From JADKAV01 sp963818505 (GTDB taxonomy: Bacteria > Actinomycetota > Actinomycetes > S36-B12 > UBA10799): DNA of 64,000 nucleotides. The translations under genes were made by a program, and so were the position numbers. Shown here piece after piece: positions 9,230 through 17,231 of this stretch (positions within the stretch are counted from its first letter, which is position 1; the number at the start of each line of letters is the position of its first letter). The DNA lies in NCBI GenBank assembly GCA_963818505.1, contig CAWFSJ010000007.1:1-64000 (forward strand). Reading direction: 5' to 3'. The notes under the pieces were generated by a model. The model did not search any database and had not been told where the DNA came from. It saw only the letters and a program-made list of their open reading frames with translations.

Positions 9230-9453
9230 TGCCTGCTACGAAGACAGAAGAGTTGCGGCTACTGAGCAACGAGGACCTCGTGGCTCGGCTGAAGGAGAAC
9301 AAGGAGGAGCTGTTCAACCTCCGGTTCCAGTCCGCCACCGGCCAGCTGGAGAACCACGGCCGCCTGCGTGCGGTCAAGAAGGACATCGCTCGGGTGTACA
9401 CGGTCATGCGTGAACGCGAGCTGGGCATTACGAATGACGAGGTCGTGGCATGA
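9229..9453 (+). CDS. rpmC: 50S ribosomal protein L29 (uL29)
   Basis: 74 residues, two-helix protein at the tunnel exit next to L23. The signature ELFNLRFQSATGQLENHGRLR is split by one family-typical turn. Coupled by overlap to rplP upstream and rpsQ downstream. Confidence 0.95.
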   Translation: MPATKTEELRLLSNEDLVARLKENKEELFNLRFQSATGQLENHGRLRAVKKDIARVYTVMRERELGITNDEVVA

Positions 9454-9737
9454 GTGAGCAAGTAGGCAGCGAAGAGACCGTGCAGGCGCGCGGGTTCCGC
9501 AAGACCCAAGAGGGTTTGGTTGTCAGCGACAAGATGGACAAGACCGTTGTGGTCGCCGTCGAAGACCGGTTCAAGCACCCGCTGTACGGCAAGGTCGTGC
9601 GACGGACGAGCCGGCTGAAGGCGCACGACGAGAACAACGAGTGCGGCGTGGGTGACCGCGTCGAACTCATGGAGACCCGTCCGACCTCCGCCAGCAAGCG
9701 GTGGCGCGTCGTGAAGATCCTTGAGAAGGCGAAGTAA
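9450..9737 (+). CDS. rpsQ: 30S ribosomal protein S17 (uS17)
   Basis: 95 residues; OB-fold rRNA-binding protein. GLVVSDKMDKTVVVAVE and HPLYGKVVRRT are the S17 motifs. It has a short actinobacterial N-terminal extension and overlaps the rpmC stop. Confidence 0.95.
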   Translation: MSEQVGSEETVQARGFRKTQEGLVVSDKMDKTVVVAVEDRFKHPLYGKVVRRTSRLKAHDENNECGVGDRVELMETRPTSASKRWRVVKILEKAK

Positions 9738-9739
9738 CC

Positions 9740-10108
9740 ATGATTCAGCAGGAATCCCGGCTCCGCGTGGCCGACAACACCGGCGCGAAGGAGTTGCTGT
9801 GCATCCGCGTGCTCGGAGGCTCCGGCCGCCGCTACGCCGGCATCGGTGACATCATCGTCGCCACTGTCAAGGACGCGATCCCTGGCGGTTCGGCCAAGAA
9901 GGGCGAGGTCGTCAAGGCCGTCGTCGTTCGGACCACCAAGCAGAAGCGTCGCCCCGACGGTTCGTACATCCGCTTCGACGAGAACGCGGCGGTCATCCTC
10001 AAGGCTGACGGCGAACCTCGCGGGACCCGCATCTTCGGCCCGGTGGGCCGCGAGCTGCGCGACAAGAAGTTCATGAAGATCATTTCGCTGGCGCCGGAGG
10101 TTGTGTGA
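9740..10108 (+). CDS. rplN: 50S ribosomal protein L14 (uL14)
   Basis: 122 residues, exactly the family length. MIQQESRLRVADNTGAKE and GTRIFGPVGRELR are diagnostic. First gene of the spc segment; it overlaps rplX by 1 nt. Confidence 0.97.
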   Translation: MIQQESRLRVADNTGAKELLCIRVLGGSGRRYAGIGDIIVATVKDAIPGGSAKKGEVVKAVVVRTTKQKRRPDGSYIRFDENAAVILKADGEPRGTRIFGPVGRELRDKKFMKIISLAPEVV

Positions 10109-10470
10109 TGGCTCGCGTCAAGGTTCGCAAGGGTGACACCGTCCAGGTGATCTCCGGCAAGGACAAAGGCACGACCGGGCGTGTGCTCGTCGTCGACCCC
10201 GCCAGCCAGCGGGTCATTGTCGAAGGCGTCAATCGCGTCGTCAAGCACGAGCGTGTGGGCGAAGGGGATCGGGGCGCCAAGACCGGCGGCCTGGTCCACA
10301 CCGAAGCCCCCATCCACGTGTCGAACGTGATGGTCATTGACAGTGATGGCAAGGCCACCAAGGTCGGCTCGCGCCGGGACTCGGTCGAGAAACGCCGCGC
10401 TGACGGCACCACGTACGAAGGAACGCGACGGGTGCGTGTTGCCCGCCGGACAGGTAAGGACATCGAATGA
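10108..10470 (+). CDS. rplX: 50S ribosomal protein L24 (uL24)
   Basis: 120 residues with the KOW motif (RKGDTVQVISGKDKGTTGRV). ATG 10108 is preferred over the in-frame GTG at 10105, which adds one Met only. It overlaps rplE by 4 nt. Confidence 0.95.
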   Translation: MARVKVRKGDTVQVISGKDKGTTGRVLVVDPASQRVIVEGVNRVVKHERVGEGDRGAKTGGLVHTEAPIHVSNVMVIDSDGKATKVGSRRDSVEKRRADGTTYEGTRRVRVARRTGKDIE

Positions 10471-11028
10471 CCGCCACCACGACGCAACCGCGTCTGAAGC
10501 AGCGATACAACGACGAGATCAAGTCGACGCTCAAGGAGCAGCTGGCTTTGAGCAACGTCATGCAGGTTCCGACGGTCACCAAGGTCGTTGTGAACATGGG
10601 TGTGGGTGACGCAGCGCGCGACAGCAAGTTGATCGACGGGGCGGTACGCGACCTCGCCACAATCACCGGCCAGAAGCCGCAGGTGACCAAGGCCCGCAAG
10701 TCGATCGCCCAGTTCAAGTTGCGTGAGGGGCAGCCGATCGGCGCTCACACCACGCTGCGCGGCGACCGTATGTGGGAGTTCCTCGACCGGCTGATGTCGG
10801 TCGCGCTCCCGCGAATCCGTGACTTCCGCGGCCTGTCGCCCAAGGCAGTTCGACGGTCGCGGCAACTACACCTTCGGGCTGACCGAGCAGGTCATGTTCC
10901 CCGAGGTGGACCCGGACGCGGTCGACCGTGCCCGGGGTATGGACGTGACCATCGTGACCAGCGCGGTCGACGACGAGGGCGGCCGCGCGCTGCTCACGCT
11001 GCTCGGCATGCCGTTCAAGGAGAACTGA
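10467..11028 (+). CDS. rplE: 50S ribosomal protein L5 (uL5), interrupted by an apparent 1-nt insertion
   Basis: L5 binds 5S rRNA and forms a bridge to S13. The first frame (10467 on) reads L5 correctly up to RDFRGLSPK, then diverges. A second frame resumes from about 10846 with QFDGRGNYTFGLTEQ and ends normally at LGMPFKEN. One extra G at 10844-10845 explains the break, and removing it restores a protein of normal length (about 186 residues). As L5 is essential, a sequence error is the likelier explanation. Confidence 0.9.
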
Positions 11029-11029
11029 C

Positions 11030-11215
11030 ATGGCCAAGAAAGCATTGATCGAGAAGTCCCAGAAGAAGCCGAAGTTCAAGGTCCGCGGCTACACGCGCTG
11101 CAGCCGTTGCGGACGTCCGCACTCGGTGTACCGCAAGTTCGGACTGTGCCGTGTGTGCCTTCGCGAGATGGCCCACCGCGGCGAACTGCCCGGCGTGACC
11201 AAGAGCAGCTGGTAG
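11030..11215 (+). CDS. rpsN: 30S ribosomal protein S14 type Z (uS14, zinc-binding)
   Basis: 61 residues with two CxxC pairs (CSRC and CRVC), the short zinc-binding C+ form that sits in the spc operon of actinobacteria. The longer Cys-free paralog used under zinc limitation is not in this window. Confidence 0.97.
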   Translation: MAKKALIEKSQKKPKFKVRGYTRCSRCGRPHSVYRKFGLCRVCLREMAHRGELPGVTKSSW

Positions 11216-11270
11216 AAAACCCGACGCCGAAGGTCCCCCACGGAAACCACGGCGAGAAAGAAGAACCTGA

Positions 11271-11669
11271 ATGAGCATGACCGACCCGATCGCAGACATG
11301 TTGACACGTCTGCGTAACGCCAGTGCGGCCCACCACGACGAAGTGGCGATGCCGCACTCCAAGATCAAAGAGGGGATCGCAACGATCCTCAAGTCCGAGG
11401 GCTACGTCGCCGACGTTCGCACCGAGGACGCCACCGTCGGCCGCACCTTGGTCGTGGGACTGAAGTACGGTCCGCACCGCGAGCGTTCGATCTCCGGTGT
11501 GCGTCGCGTGAGCAAGCCCGGACTGCGGGTGTACGCAAAGCGTGGATCCATGCCCCGAGTACTCGGCGGCCTGGGTATCGCCATCATCTCCACGTCGTCG
11601 GGTCTGCTGACCGACCGGCAAGCTGAGCAGAAGGGCGTGGGCGGAGAAGTTCTCGCCTACGTCTGGTAA
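11271..11669 (+). CDS. rpsH: 30S ribosomal protein S8 (uS8)
   Basis: 132 residues. TDPIADMLTRLRNA at the N-terminus and the C-terminal GIAIISTSSGLLTD and GGEVLAYVW are diagnostic. In spc operons S8 is the classical autogenous repressor; no regulatory structure was resolved here. Confidence 0.96.
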   Translation: MSMTDPIADMLTRLRNASAAHHDEVAMPHSKIKEGIATILKSEGYVADVRTEDATVGRTLVVGLKYGPHRERSISGVRRVSKPGLRVYAKRGSMPRVLGGLGIAIISTSSGLLTDRQAEQKGVGGEVLAYVW

Positions 11670-11678
11670 GGGATCGAC

Positions 11679-12218
11679 ATGTCGCGAATCGGTAAGAATC
11701 CAGTCGAGGTCCCCAGCGGGGTGACCGTGGACATCGAAGGTCAGGCCGTCACTGTCAAGGGACCCAAGGGCACCTTGAGCCACGTCGTGGCCGAGCCCAT
11801 CAAGGTCGAGCGCAATGACGAAGGCCTCATTGAGGTCAAGCGCCCTGACGACGAGCGCCGCAGTAAGTCGTTGCATGGCTTGAGCCGCACTCTTATCGCC
11901 AACATGGTGGTCGGCGTCACCGAGGGCTACAGCAAGACGCTGGAGATCTCGGGTACCGGCTACCGGGTGGTCCCCAAGGGTCAGGGCCTCGAGTTCTCTC
12001 TCGGTTTCAGTCACCCGGTGCAGATCGATGCCCCGGCCGGAATCACGTTCTCGGTCGAGGGCCCCACGAAGTTCACAGTGTCCGGCACGGACAAGCAGTT
12101 GGTCGGCGAGGTGGCTGCGAACATCCGCAAGCTGCGCAAGCCCGACCCGTACAAGGCCAAGGGCATCCGGTACACCGGCGAGCAAATCCGCCGCAAGGCC
12201 GGAAAGGCAGGTAAGTGA
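11679..12218 (+). CDS. rplF: 50S ribosomal protein L6 (uL6)
   Basis: 179 residues, two tandem L6 folds. MSRIGKNPVEVPSGV at the start and the second-domain motif KLRKPDPYKAKGIRY are conserved. Its stop overlaps the rplR ATG. Confidence 0.96.
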   Translation: MSRIGKNPVEVPSGVTVDIEGQAVTVKGPKGTLSHVVAEPIKVERNDEGLIEVKRPDDERRSKSLHGLSRTLIANMVVGVTEGYSKTLEISGTGYRVVPKGQGLEFSLGFSHPVQIDAPAGITFSVEGPTKFTVSGTDKQLVGEVAANIRKLRKPDPYKAKGIRYTGEQIRRKAGKAGK

Positions 12219-12598
12219 TGAGCGTTGTAACCAAACTCGGATCCGGCTCCAAGCGGTCGGTTTCCCGCAGCCGCCGGCACTCCCGTGTGCGCAAGAAGGT
12301 CACGGGCACGACCGAGCGTCCGCGCCTGGTCGTGTTCCGGTCCACCCGGCACGTCGAGGCCCAGATCATCGACGACACCGTCGGCAAGACCCTCGCGGCC
12401 GCCTCCACCATGGAGACTGACGTGCGTGGCGCCGACGGAGACAAGACGGCGAAAGCCACTGAGGTGGGCAAACTCCTCGGTGACCGCGCCAAGGCCGCTG
12501 GTGTCACCACGGTGGTGTTCGACCGTGGCGGCTACCGCTACCACGGCCGCGTCGCCGCAGTAGCCGACGGCGCCCGTGAAGCCGGCCTGGAGTTCTAG
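12218..12598 (+). CDS. rplR: 50S ribosomal protein L18 (uL18)
   Basis: 126 residues; 5S rRNA-binding protein. RLVVFRSTRHVEAQIIDD and VVFDRGGYRYHGRV are family motifs. ATG 12218 is chosen; the in-frame GTG at 12215 differs by one residue. Confidence 0.95.
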   Translation: MSVVTKLGSGSKRSVSRSRRHSRVRKKVTGTTERPRLVVFRSTRHVEAQIIDDTVGKTLAAASTMETDVRGADGDKTAKATEVGKLLGDRAKAAGVTTVVFDRGGYRYHGRVAAVADGAREAGLEF

Positions 12599-12606
12599 GA
12601 GAAGAC

Positions 12607-13182
12607 ATGTCGAATCAGAGTCGTTCAGGCCGGGACCGTCGTGATGGCGGTCGCGGGGCAGAGAAGTCCCAGTACATCGAGCGCGTGGTCGCAATCAACC
12701 GCGTCGCCAAGGTCGTCAAGGGTGGTCGTCGCTTCAGCTTCACCGCACTGGTTGTCGTCGGGGACGGCGACGGCATGGTCGGTGTGGGCTACGGCAAGGC
12801 CAAGGAGGTGCCTGCCGCGATTGCGAAGGGCGTCGAGGAGGCCAAGAAGCACTTCTTCAAGGTTCCGCGGATCCAGGGCACCATCCCGCACCCCATCACA
12901 GGTGAGGACAGCGCCGGGGTTGTGCTCCTGCGTCCTGCCAGCCCGGGTACTGGAGTCATCGCAGGTGGTCCGGTGCGCGCCGTGCTGGAGTGCGCCGGCG
13001 TCCACGACGTGCTGAGCAAGTCGCTTGGTTCGGACAACGCGCTGAACATCGTGCGCGCCACCGTCAAGGCACTGCAGGAACTCGAGCGCCCTGAGCAGGT
13101 CGCTGCGCGTCGTGGTCTGCCCCTCGAGGACGTCGCCCCGGCCGCGCTGCTGCGCGCCCAGGCAGCGGGGACCGGTGCATGA
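12607..13182 (+). CDS. rpsE: 30S ribosomal protein S5 (uS5)
   Basis: 191 residues. The double-stranded RNA-binding N-domain (VVAINRVAKVVKGGRRFSF), GYGKAKEVPAAI and GGPVRAVLECAGV are present. The C-terminal tail is somewhat longer than in E. coli, as in other actinobacteria. Confidence 0.96.
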   Translation: MSNQSRSGRDRRDGGRGAEKSQYIERVVAINRVAKVVKGGRRFSFTALVVVGDGDGMVGVGYGKAKEVPAAIAKGVEEAKKHFFKVPRIQGTIPHPITGEDSAGVVLLRPASPGTGVIAGGPVRAVLECAGVHDVLSKSLGSDNALNIVRATVKALQELERPEQVAARRGLPLEDVAPAALLRAQAAGTGA

Positions 13183-13364
13183 TGGCGACGTTGAAGGTGA
13201 CCCAGACCCGCTCACCGATCGGTGGAACGGATTCGCAGCGCGCGACGCTGCGGTCACTGGGTCTGCGCAAGATCGGCCAGACCGTTGAGATCGAGGACCG
13301 TCCTGAGCTTCGTGGGATGGTCAACACCGTCATCCACCTGGTGACGGTCGAGGAGGTTGACTGA
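13182..13364 (+). CDS. rpmD: 50S ribosomal protein L30 (uL30)
   Basis: 60 residues (MATLKVTQTRSPIGG, TLRSLGLRKIGQTVE), typical length. Two adjacent ATGs (13179 and 13182) precede it, overlapping the rpsE stop. Confidence 0.94.
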   Translation: MATLKVTQTRSPIGGTDSQRATLRSLGLRKIGQTVEIEDRPELRGMVNTVIHLVTVEEVD

Positions 13365-13365
13365 C

Positions 13366-13809
13366 ATGACTCTTAAGGTGCACCATTTGCGGCCGGCCCC
13401 CGGGGCCAAGACCGCGAAGACGCGCAAAGGTCGCGGTGAGGGTGGCGCGAAGGGCAAGACTGCCGGTCGCGGAACGAAGGGTTCGAAAGCCCGCAACAAC
13501 ATCCCTGCCGCGTTCGAGGGCGGCCAGACGCCGCTGCACATGCGGCTGCCCAAGTTGCGCGGTTTCAAGAACCCCAACAAGGTGACCTTCCAGGTCGTCA
13601 ACCTTGCCCAGGTCCAGGCTTTGTTCCCGGACGGCGGCGAGGTCACGATCGATGAACTGGTCGCCAAGGGTGCCGTGCGCAAGAACCAGCCCGTGAAGTT
13701 GCTCGGCAACGGCGACATCTCCGTGGCCGTGCAGGTCAACGTGGACGCCGCGTCGGCGACAGCCAAGACCAAGGTTGAGGCCGCTGGCGGGTCGGTTACG
13801 ACCGCCTGA
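13366..13809 (+). CDS. rplO: 50S ribosomal protein L15 (uL15)
   Basis: 147 residues from ATG 13366 (MTLKVHHLRPAPGAK). The Gly/Lys-rich N-terminus and MRLPKLRGFKNPNK are diagnostic. Last gene before the hairpin at 13825; secY, normally next, is displaced by the amine oxidase gene. Confidence 0.95.
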   Translation: MTLKVHHLRPAPGAKTAKTRKGRGEGGAKGKTAGRGTKGSKARNNIPAAFEGGQTPLHMRLPKLRGFKNPNKVTFQVVNLAQVQALFPDGGEVTIDELVAKGAVRKNQPVKLLGNGDISVAVQVNVDAASATAKTKVEAAGGSVTTA

Positions 13810-13824
13810 AAGCACTTGACGTAG

Positions 13825-13850
13825 CAGGGCGCCGGGAAACCGGCGCCCTG
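13825..13850 (+). terminator. Hairpin terminator after rplO
   Basis: A perfect 11-bp stem (13825-13835 with 13840-13850) closed by a GAAA tetraloop, starting 15 nt after the rplO stop and followed by TTCGCGTTTG. It likely ends or attenuates the spc transcript before the amine oxidase gene. Confidence 0.75.
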
Positions 13851-13932
13851 TTCGCGTTTGGGGCACCGCTGCCCACGCGACAACGGCGGTGTGTGAGCCT
13901 GGCGAACGCGGCGCCGCCGCAGGCAGAACTCC

Positions 13933-13938
13933 TATCCT
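13933..13938 (+). promoter_or_regulatory. Candidate -10 element (TATCCT) for the amine oxidase gene
   Basis: TATCCT ends 6 nt before the GTG at 13945, the spacing expected for a leaderless transcript that begins at the start codon. No clear -35 element is visible. Confidence 0.45.
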
Positions 13939-13944
13939 GGGGTG

Positions 13945-15252
13945 GTGCAACGACGGCAGTTCCTGGCAGGCACCCTGGCTGCATTTGCCCTGTCGGCCTG
14001 CAGTCGCGGGCGCGAACCACAAGCCGATGCCTACACCGGCAGCATTGTGACCAGATGGGACACCGATCCCTGGGCGCGCGGTTCGTACTCGGCGCTTGCG
14101 GTCGGCGCCGCGTGGAGTGTCAGGCAGACCTTGGCCGACGCGCTGATCGGTGGCCGCGTCGTACTCGCCGGTGAATACGTCGCCACCGACTTCCCGGCCA
14201 CCGTCCATGGCGCCTACCTGTCTGGGCAGCGCGCGGCTGAGTCGCTGTTGGCCCGAGTGCCGAACGCCCAAAGGGTCGTGGTCATCGGCGCCGGTCTGGC
14301 TGGGCTACGGGCGGCCGAACTCCTGCAAGCAGCCGGGCGCCAAGTCATCGTTCTCGAGGCACGAGACCGCTTCGGGGGCCGTGTGTTCACCGACTACTCC
14401 CTGGGCGTACCCGCCGAGAAGGGCGCGGCGTGGATACACGGAGTGGACGACAACCCCATGGTGGCGGTGGTCGAGCGCGCGGGCCTGTCACTGGTCCCGA
14501 CTGACTGGGAGGATGCCCAAGCCCACGATGTGCGAACAGGCCAAGCCGCGGCCGGGGTGGCGAAGGCCGACCGCGAGCTTTGGGAAGCGATTCGGGGCGC
14601 ATCCCGGCCGAAGCCGCCAGCGGGTGCGTCGGTCGCCGAGGCCCTCACCCAGCAGGGCTGGACCACCGACACCCAGGCCAGGCAACTGGCCCAGATGACC
14701 GAATTGACGATGGAATACGGGGTGGACCCGGATCGGCTCGGGGCCCAAGCGCTATGGGAGGGCAACGTCTACCGCGGCAAGCACAAACTCGTTCAGGGTG
14801 GATTCGAGAAGGTCCCTCAGATGCTCGCCTCGGGCCTTGATGTGCGCTTGTCCACCCCGGTGGAGTCGGTGAGCGTCGATGGCGATGTAGTCAGGGCCGG
14901 CAGCCTGTCAGCGGACGCGGCGATCGTGGCGGTTCCGGTGGCCCTGCTCCAAGCTGGTGCGCTCCGTCTCGAGCTGCCCAGCGGCGTCCGCGCGGCCGTG
15001 GACTCCCTGATCACCGGGAACCTCGAGAAGGTCTTCCTGCGCTACCCCCAACAGTGGTGGCCGAACGTTGCGATCATGCAGGCCATGGGAAGTGCCGGTT
15101 CGCGCTGGTCGGAGTGGTACAACCTGGTCGGGCTCACTGACGCCCCGGTCGTGTTCGGATTCTCAGGCGCAGCCTCGGCGCGGGAACGCTCCCAGGACGA
15201 CGCAGCGGTGTCGCAGGAGGCGGCTGGAGTCATCGAATCCGCTTTCCGCTGA
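13945..15252 (+). CDS. Secreted lipoprotein-like flavin amine oxidase with circularly permuted order
   Basis: About 435 residues (start GTG 13945 or 13942). The N-terminus reads VQRRQFLAG then LSAC: a twin-arginine-like motif and a lipobox Cys at about residue 20. Residues 31-104 then match what is normally the C-terminal end of flavin amine oxidases (TRWDTDPWARGSYS, VLAGEY, FPATVHGAYLSGQRAA). Only after this comes the usual N-terminal FAD Rossmann motif VVVIGAGLAGL (about 112-122), VLEARDRFGGRVF and the body. The protein ends at VIESAFR, exactly where the N-terminal segment would normally follow. Known family members oxidise amines using FAD and release H2O2; the substrate here is unknown. 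A permuted or duplicated-and-trimmed ancestor is inferred. Confidence 0.85.
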   Translation: MQRRQFLAGTLAAFALSACSRGREPQADAYTGSIVTRWDTDPWARGSYSALAVGAAWSVRQTLADALIGGRVVLAGEYVATDFPATVHGAYLSGQRAAESLLARVPNAQRVVVIGAGLAGLRAAELLQAAGRQVIVLEARDRFGGRVFTDYSLGVPAEKGAAWIHGVDDNPMVAVVERAGLSLVPTDWEDAQAHDVRTGQAAAGVAKADRELWEAIRGASRPKPPAGASVAEALTQQGWTTDTQARQLAQMTELTMEYGVDPDRLGAQALWEGNVYRGKHKLVQGGFEKVPQMLASGLDVRLSTPVESVSVDGDVVRAGSLSADAAIVAVPVALLQAGALRLELPSGVRAAVDSLITGNLEKVFLRYPQQWWPNVAIMQAMGSAGSRWSEWYNLVGLTDAPVVFGFSGAASARERSQDDAAVSQEAAGVIESAFR

Positions 15253-15305
15253 ACGGATAAGGGCCCCGCAGCCACGACCCTCATCGTTGGCCGCGCGGTC
15301 CTTGC

Positions 15306-15311
15306 TACCCT
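15306..15311 (+). promoter_or_regulatory. Candidate -10 (TACCCT) upstream of secY
   Basis: The 117-nt gap between the amine oxidase and secY contains GCTACCCT, a plausible -10 giving a leader of roughly 50 nt that ends in GGAGGA. No convincing -35 is visible. A separate secY promoter would make sense because a hairpin lies upstream of the amine oxidase gene. Confidence 0.3.
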
Positions 15312-15369
15312 CATGGGCAGTACCTATGGCTTCGTTGTGCGTGCCGACTCAGGCGCGCGAGGAGGATCT

Positions 15370-16668
15370 TTGCTATCGCAATTCGCTGCGGCGTTCCGGA
15401 CTCCGGACCTGCGCAACAAGATCCTGTTCACCCTTGGGCTGATCGCGATCTACCGGGTCGGCGCCATCATCCCGACGCCGGGTGTTGACTACACGGCTAT
15501 TCAGACCTGTCTGAGCCTGGTCGAGGGCAACTCCCTCTACGGCCTGATCAACCTGTTCAGCGGTGGAGCGTTGCTGCAGCTGAGCGTATTCGCGCTCGGC
15601 ATCATGCCGTACATCACGGCCAGCATCATCATCCAGTTGCTCACGGTGGTCATCCCACGGCTGGAGGCTCTGCGCAAGGAGGGTCAGTCCGGCCAGGCCA
15701 AGATGACCCAGTACACCCGCTACTTGACCATCGGGCTGTCGGTACTGCAGGCCACGGCCTTCGTCTCACTTGCTCGGACCCCCGGTCAGTTGTTCACCGG
15801 CTGCAACGAGAACCTCATTCCCAACCAGTCCATCCCGCTGATCCTGACGATGGTCCTCACCATGACCGCCGGTGCGGCAATGCTGATGTGGTTCGGTGAG
15901 CTGATCACCGACAGAGGCGTCGGCAACGGTATGTCTCTGCTGATCTTCGTCTCGATCATCGCCGGCATGCCCGGGCAGTTCATCTCCATTTACCAGAGCC
16001 GCGGAGCATTCGCCCTGACCATGACGCTTCTCGTCGGCATCGTGATTATCGCGGCCGTGGTCTACGTCGAGCAGGCACAGCGCCGGATCCCCGTGCAGTA
16101 CGCGAAGAAGATGGTCGGCTCGCGGCTCATGGGCGGGGCCTCCACCTACATCCCCCTGAAGGTGAACATGGCCGGTGTTATCCCGGTCATCTTCGCGTCG
16201 TCGCTGCTCTACATCCCGCAGTTGCTCGCCACGGTGAGCGGTAGCACCAACTCGGAGTGGGGCAAGTGGATTGCGCGCAACATGTCGCGTGGAACCGAAC
16301 CGCTCTACATCCTGTTCTACGTTGCAATGATCATCTTCTTCGCGTACTTCTACGTCTCGATCACGTTCAACCCGGTCGAGGTCAGCGACAACATGAAGAA
16401 GTACGGCGGATTCATCCCGGGTATCCGGGCGGGCAAGCCCACCGAGCAGTACCTCAGTTACGTGTTGAGCCGCCTCACCTTCCCGGGCTCCATCTACCTG
16501 GCGGTGGTCGCGGTCATACCCCTATACGCCTTCGGCGCGTTAGGTGTCGGGCAGAGTTTCATATTCGGCGGGACATCTCTGCTCATCATGGTGGGTGTCG
16601 GACTCGATACGGTGAAGCAGATAGAGGCTCAACTGCAGCAGCGAAGCTACGAAGGGTTCTTGCGATAA
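15370..16668 (+). CDS. secY: Protein translocase channel subunit SecY
   Basis: Ten-helix channel of the Sec translocon, 432 residues from TTG 15370. That start is chosen because GGAGGA (15361-15366) lies just upstream and it places FRTPDLRNKILFTLG near the N-terminus as in other actinobacteria; an in-frame ATG at 15313 would add 19 unconserved residues. The plug region and the cytoplasmic RRIPVQYAKK motif are present. The stop overlaps the adk ATG. Confidence 0.95.
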   Translation: MLSQFAAAFRTPDLRNKILFTLGLIAIYRVGAIIPTPGVDYTAIQTCLSLVEGNSLYGLINLFSGGALLQLSVFALGIMPYITASIIIQLLTVVIPRLEALRKEGQSGQAKMTQYTRYLTIGLSVLQATAFVSLARTPGQLFTGCNENLIPNQSIPLILTMVLTMTAGAAMLMWFGELITDRGVGNGMSLLIFVSIIAGMPGQFISIYQSRGAFALTMTLLVGIVIIAAVVYVEQAQRRIPVQYAKKMVGSRLMGGASTYIPLKVNMAGVIPVIFASSLLYIPQLLATVSGSTNSEWGKWIARNMSRGTEPLYILFYVAMIIFFAYFYVSITFNPVEVSDNMKKYGGFIPGIRAGKPTEQYLSYVLSRLTFPGSIYLAVVAVIPLYAFGALGVGQSFIFGGTSLLIMVGVGLDTVKQIEAQLQQRSYEGFLR

Positions 16669-17231
16669 TGCGAATTGTTCTCATGGGTCCGCCAGGAGCG
16701 GGCAAGGGCACGCAGGCTGTCAGGATCGCCGAGGGCCTCGGGGTGCCGCACATCTCAACCGGCGAGATCTTCCGCGCGAATCTTGCGGCCGGAACAGCTT
16801 TGGGGATCGAGGCCAAGCGCTTCATGGAGGCCGGTGAATACGTGCCCGACGAGGTTACCAACTCAATGGTCGCCGCCCGGGTCGCGGAGCCGGATGCAGC
16901 CAACGGGTTCATCCTCGACGGCTACCCGCGCACTTTGGCCCAGGTCGGTGAGCTGGACACGATCCTGCAGGGCCTGAACACCGAGTTGGACAGGGTCGTG
17001 GAGATCACCGCCAACACCGACGAGGTCGTGGCCCGCCTGCTCAACCGCGCCAGGGAACAGGGTCGCGCGGACGACACCGAAGATGTCATCCGCCGGCGTA
17101 TGGATGTCTACGCCGAGCAGACCGAACCGTTGGTGAACGTGTACTCCGAGCGCGGCCTGCTGGTCAAGGTCGACGGAATGGGCGGCATGGACGAGGTCAC
17201 CGAACGGCTGCTGGCAGCCCTGGGGCACTGA
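16668..17231 (+). CDS. adk: Adenylate kinase
   Basis: Interconverts ATP+AMP and 2 ADP; 187 residues, the short form without the long LID domain, common in actinobacteria. The P-loop GPPGAGKGT is at residues 7-15, and DGYPRT is the AMP-site motif. ATG 16668 overlaps the secY stop by 1 nt; the frame is open much further upstream inside secY, but that extension is spurious. map starts immediately after the stop. Confidence 0.96.
   Translation: MRIVLMGPPGAGKGTQAVRIAEGLGVPHISTGEIFRANLAAGTALGIEAKRFMEAGEYVPDEVTNSMVAARVAEPDAANGFILDGYPRTLAQVGELDTILQGLNTELDRVVEITANTDEVVARLLNRAREQGRADDTEDVIRRRMDVYAEQTEPLVNVYSERGLLVKVDGMGGMDEVTERLLAALGH

Noticed and set aside
16257..16667. Upstream extension of the adk frame
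   Set aside because: It lies wholly inside secY and precedes the conserved adenylate kinase start MRIVLMGPPGAGKG.
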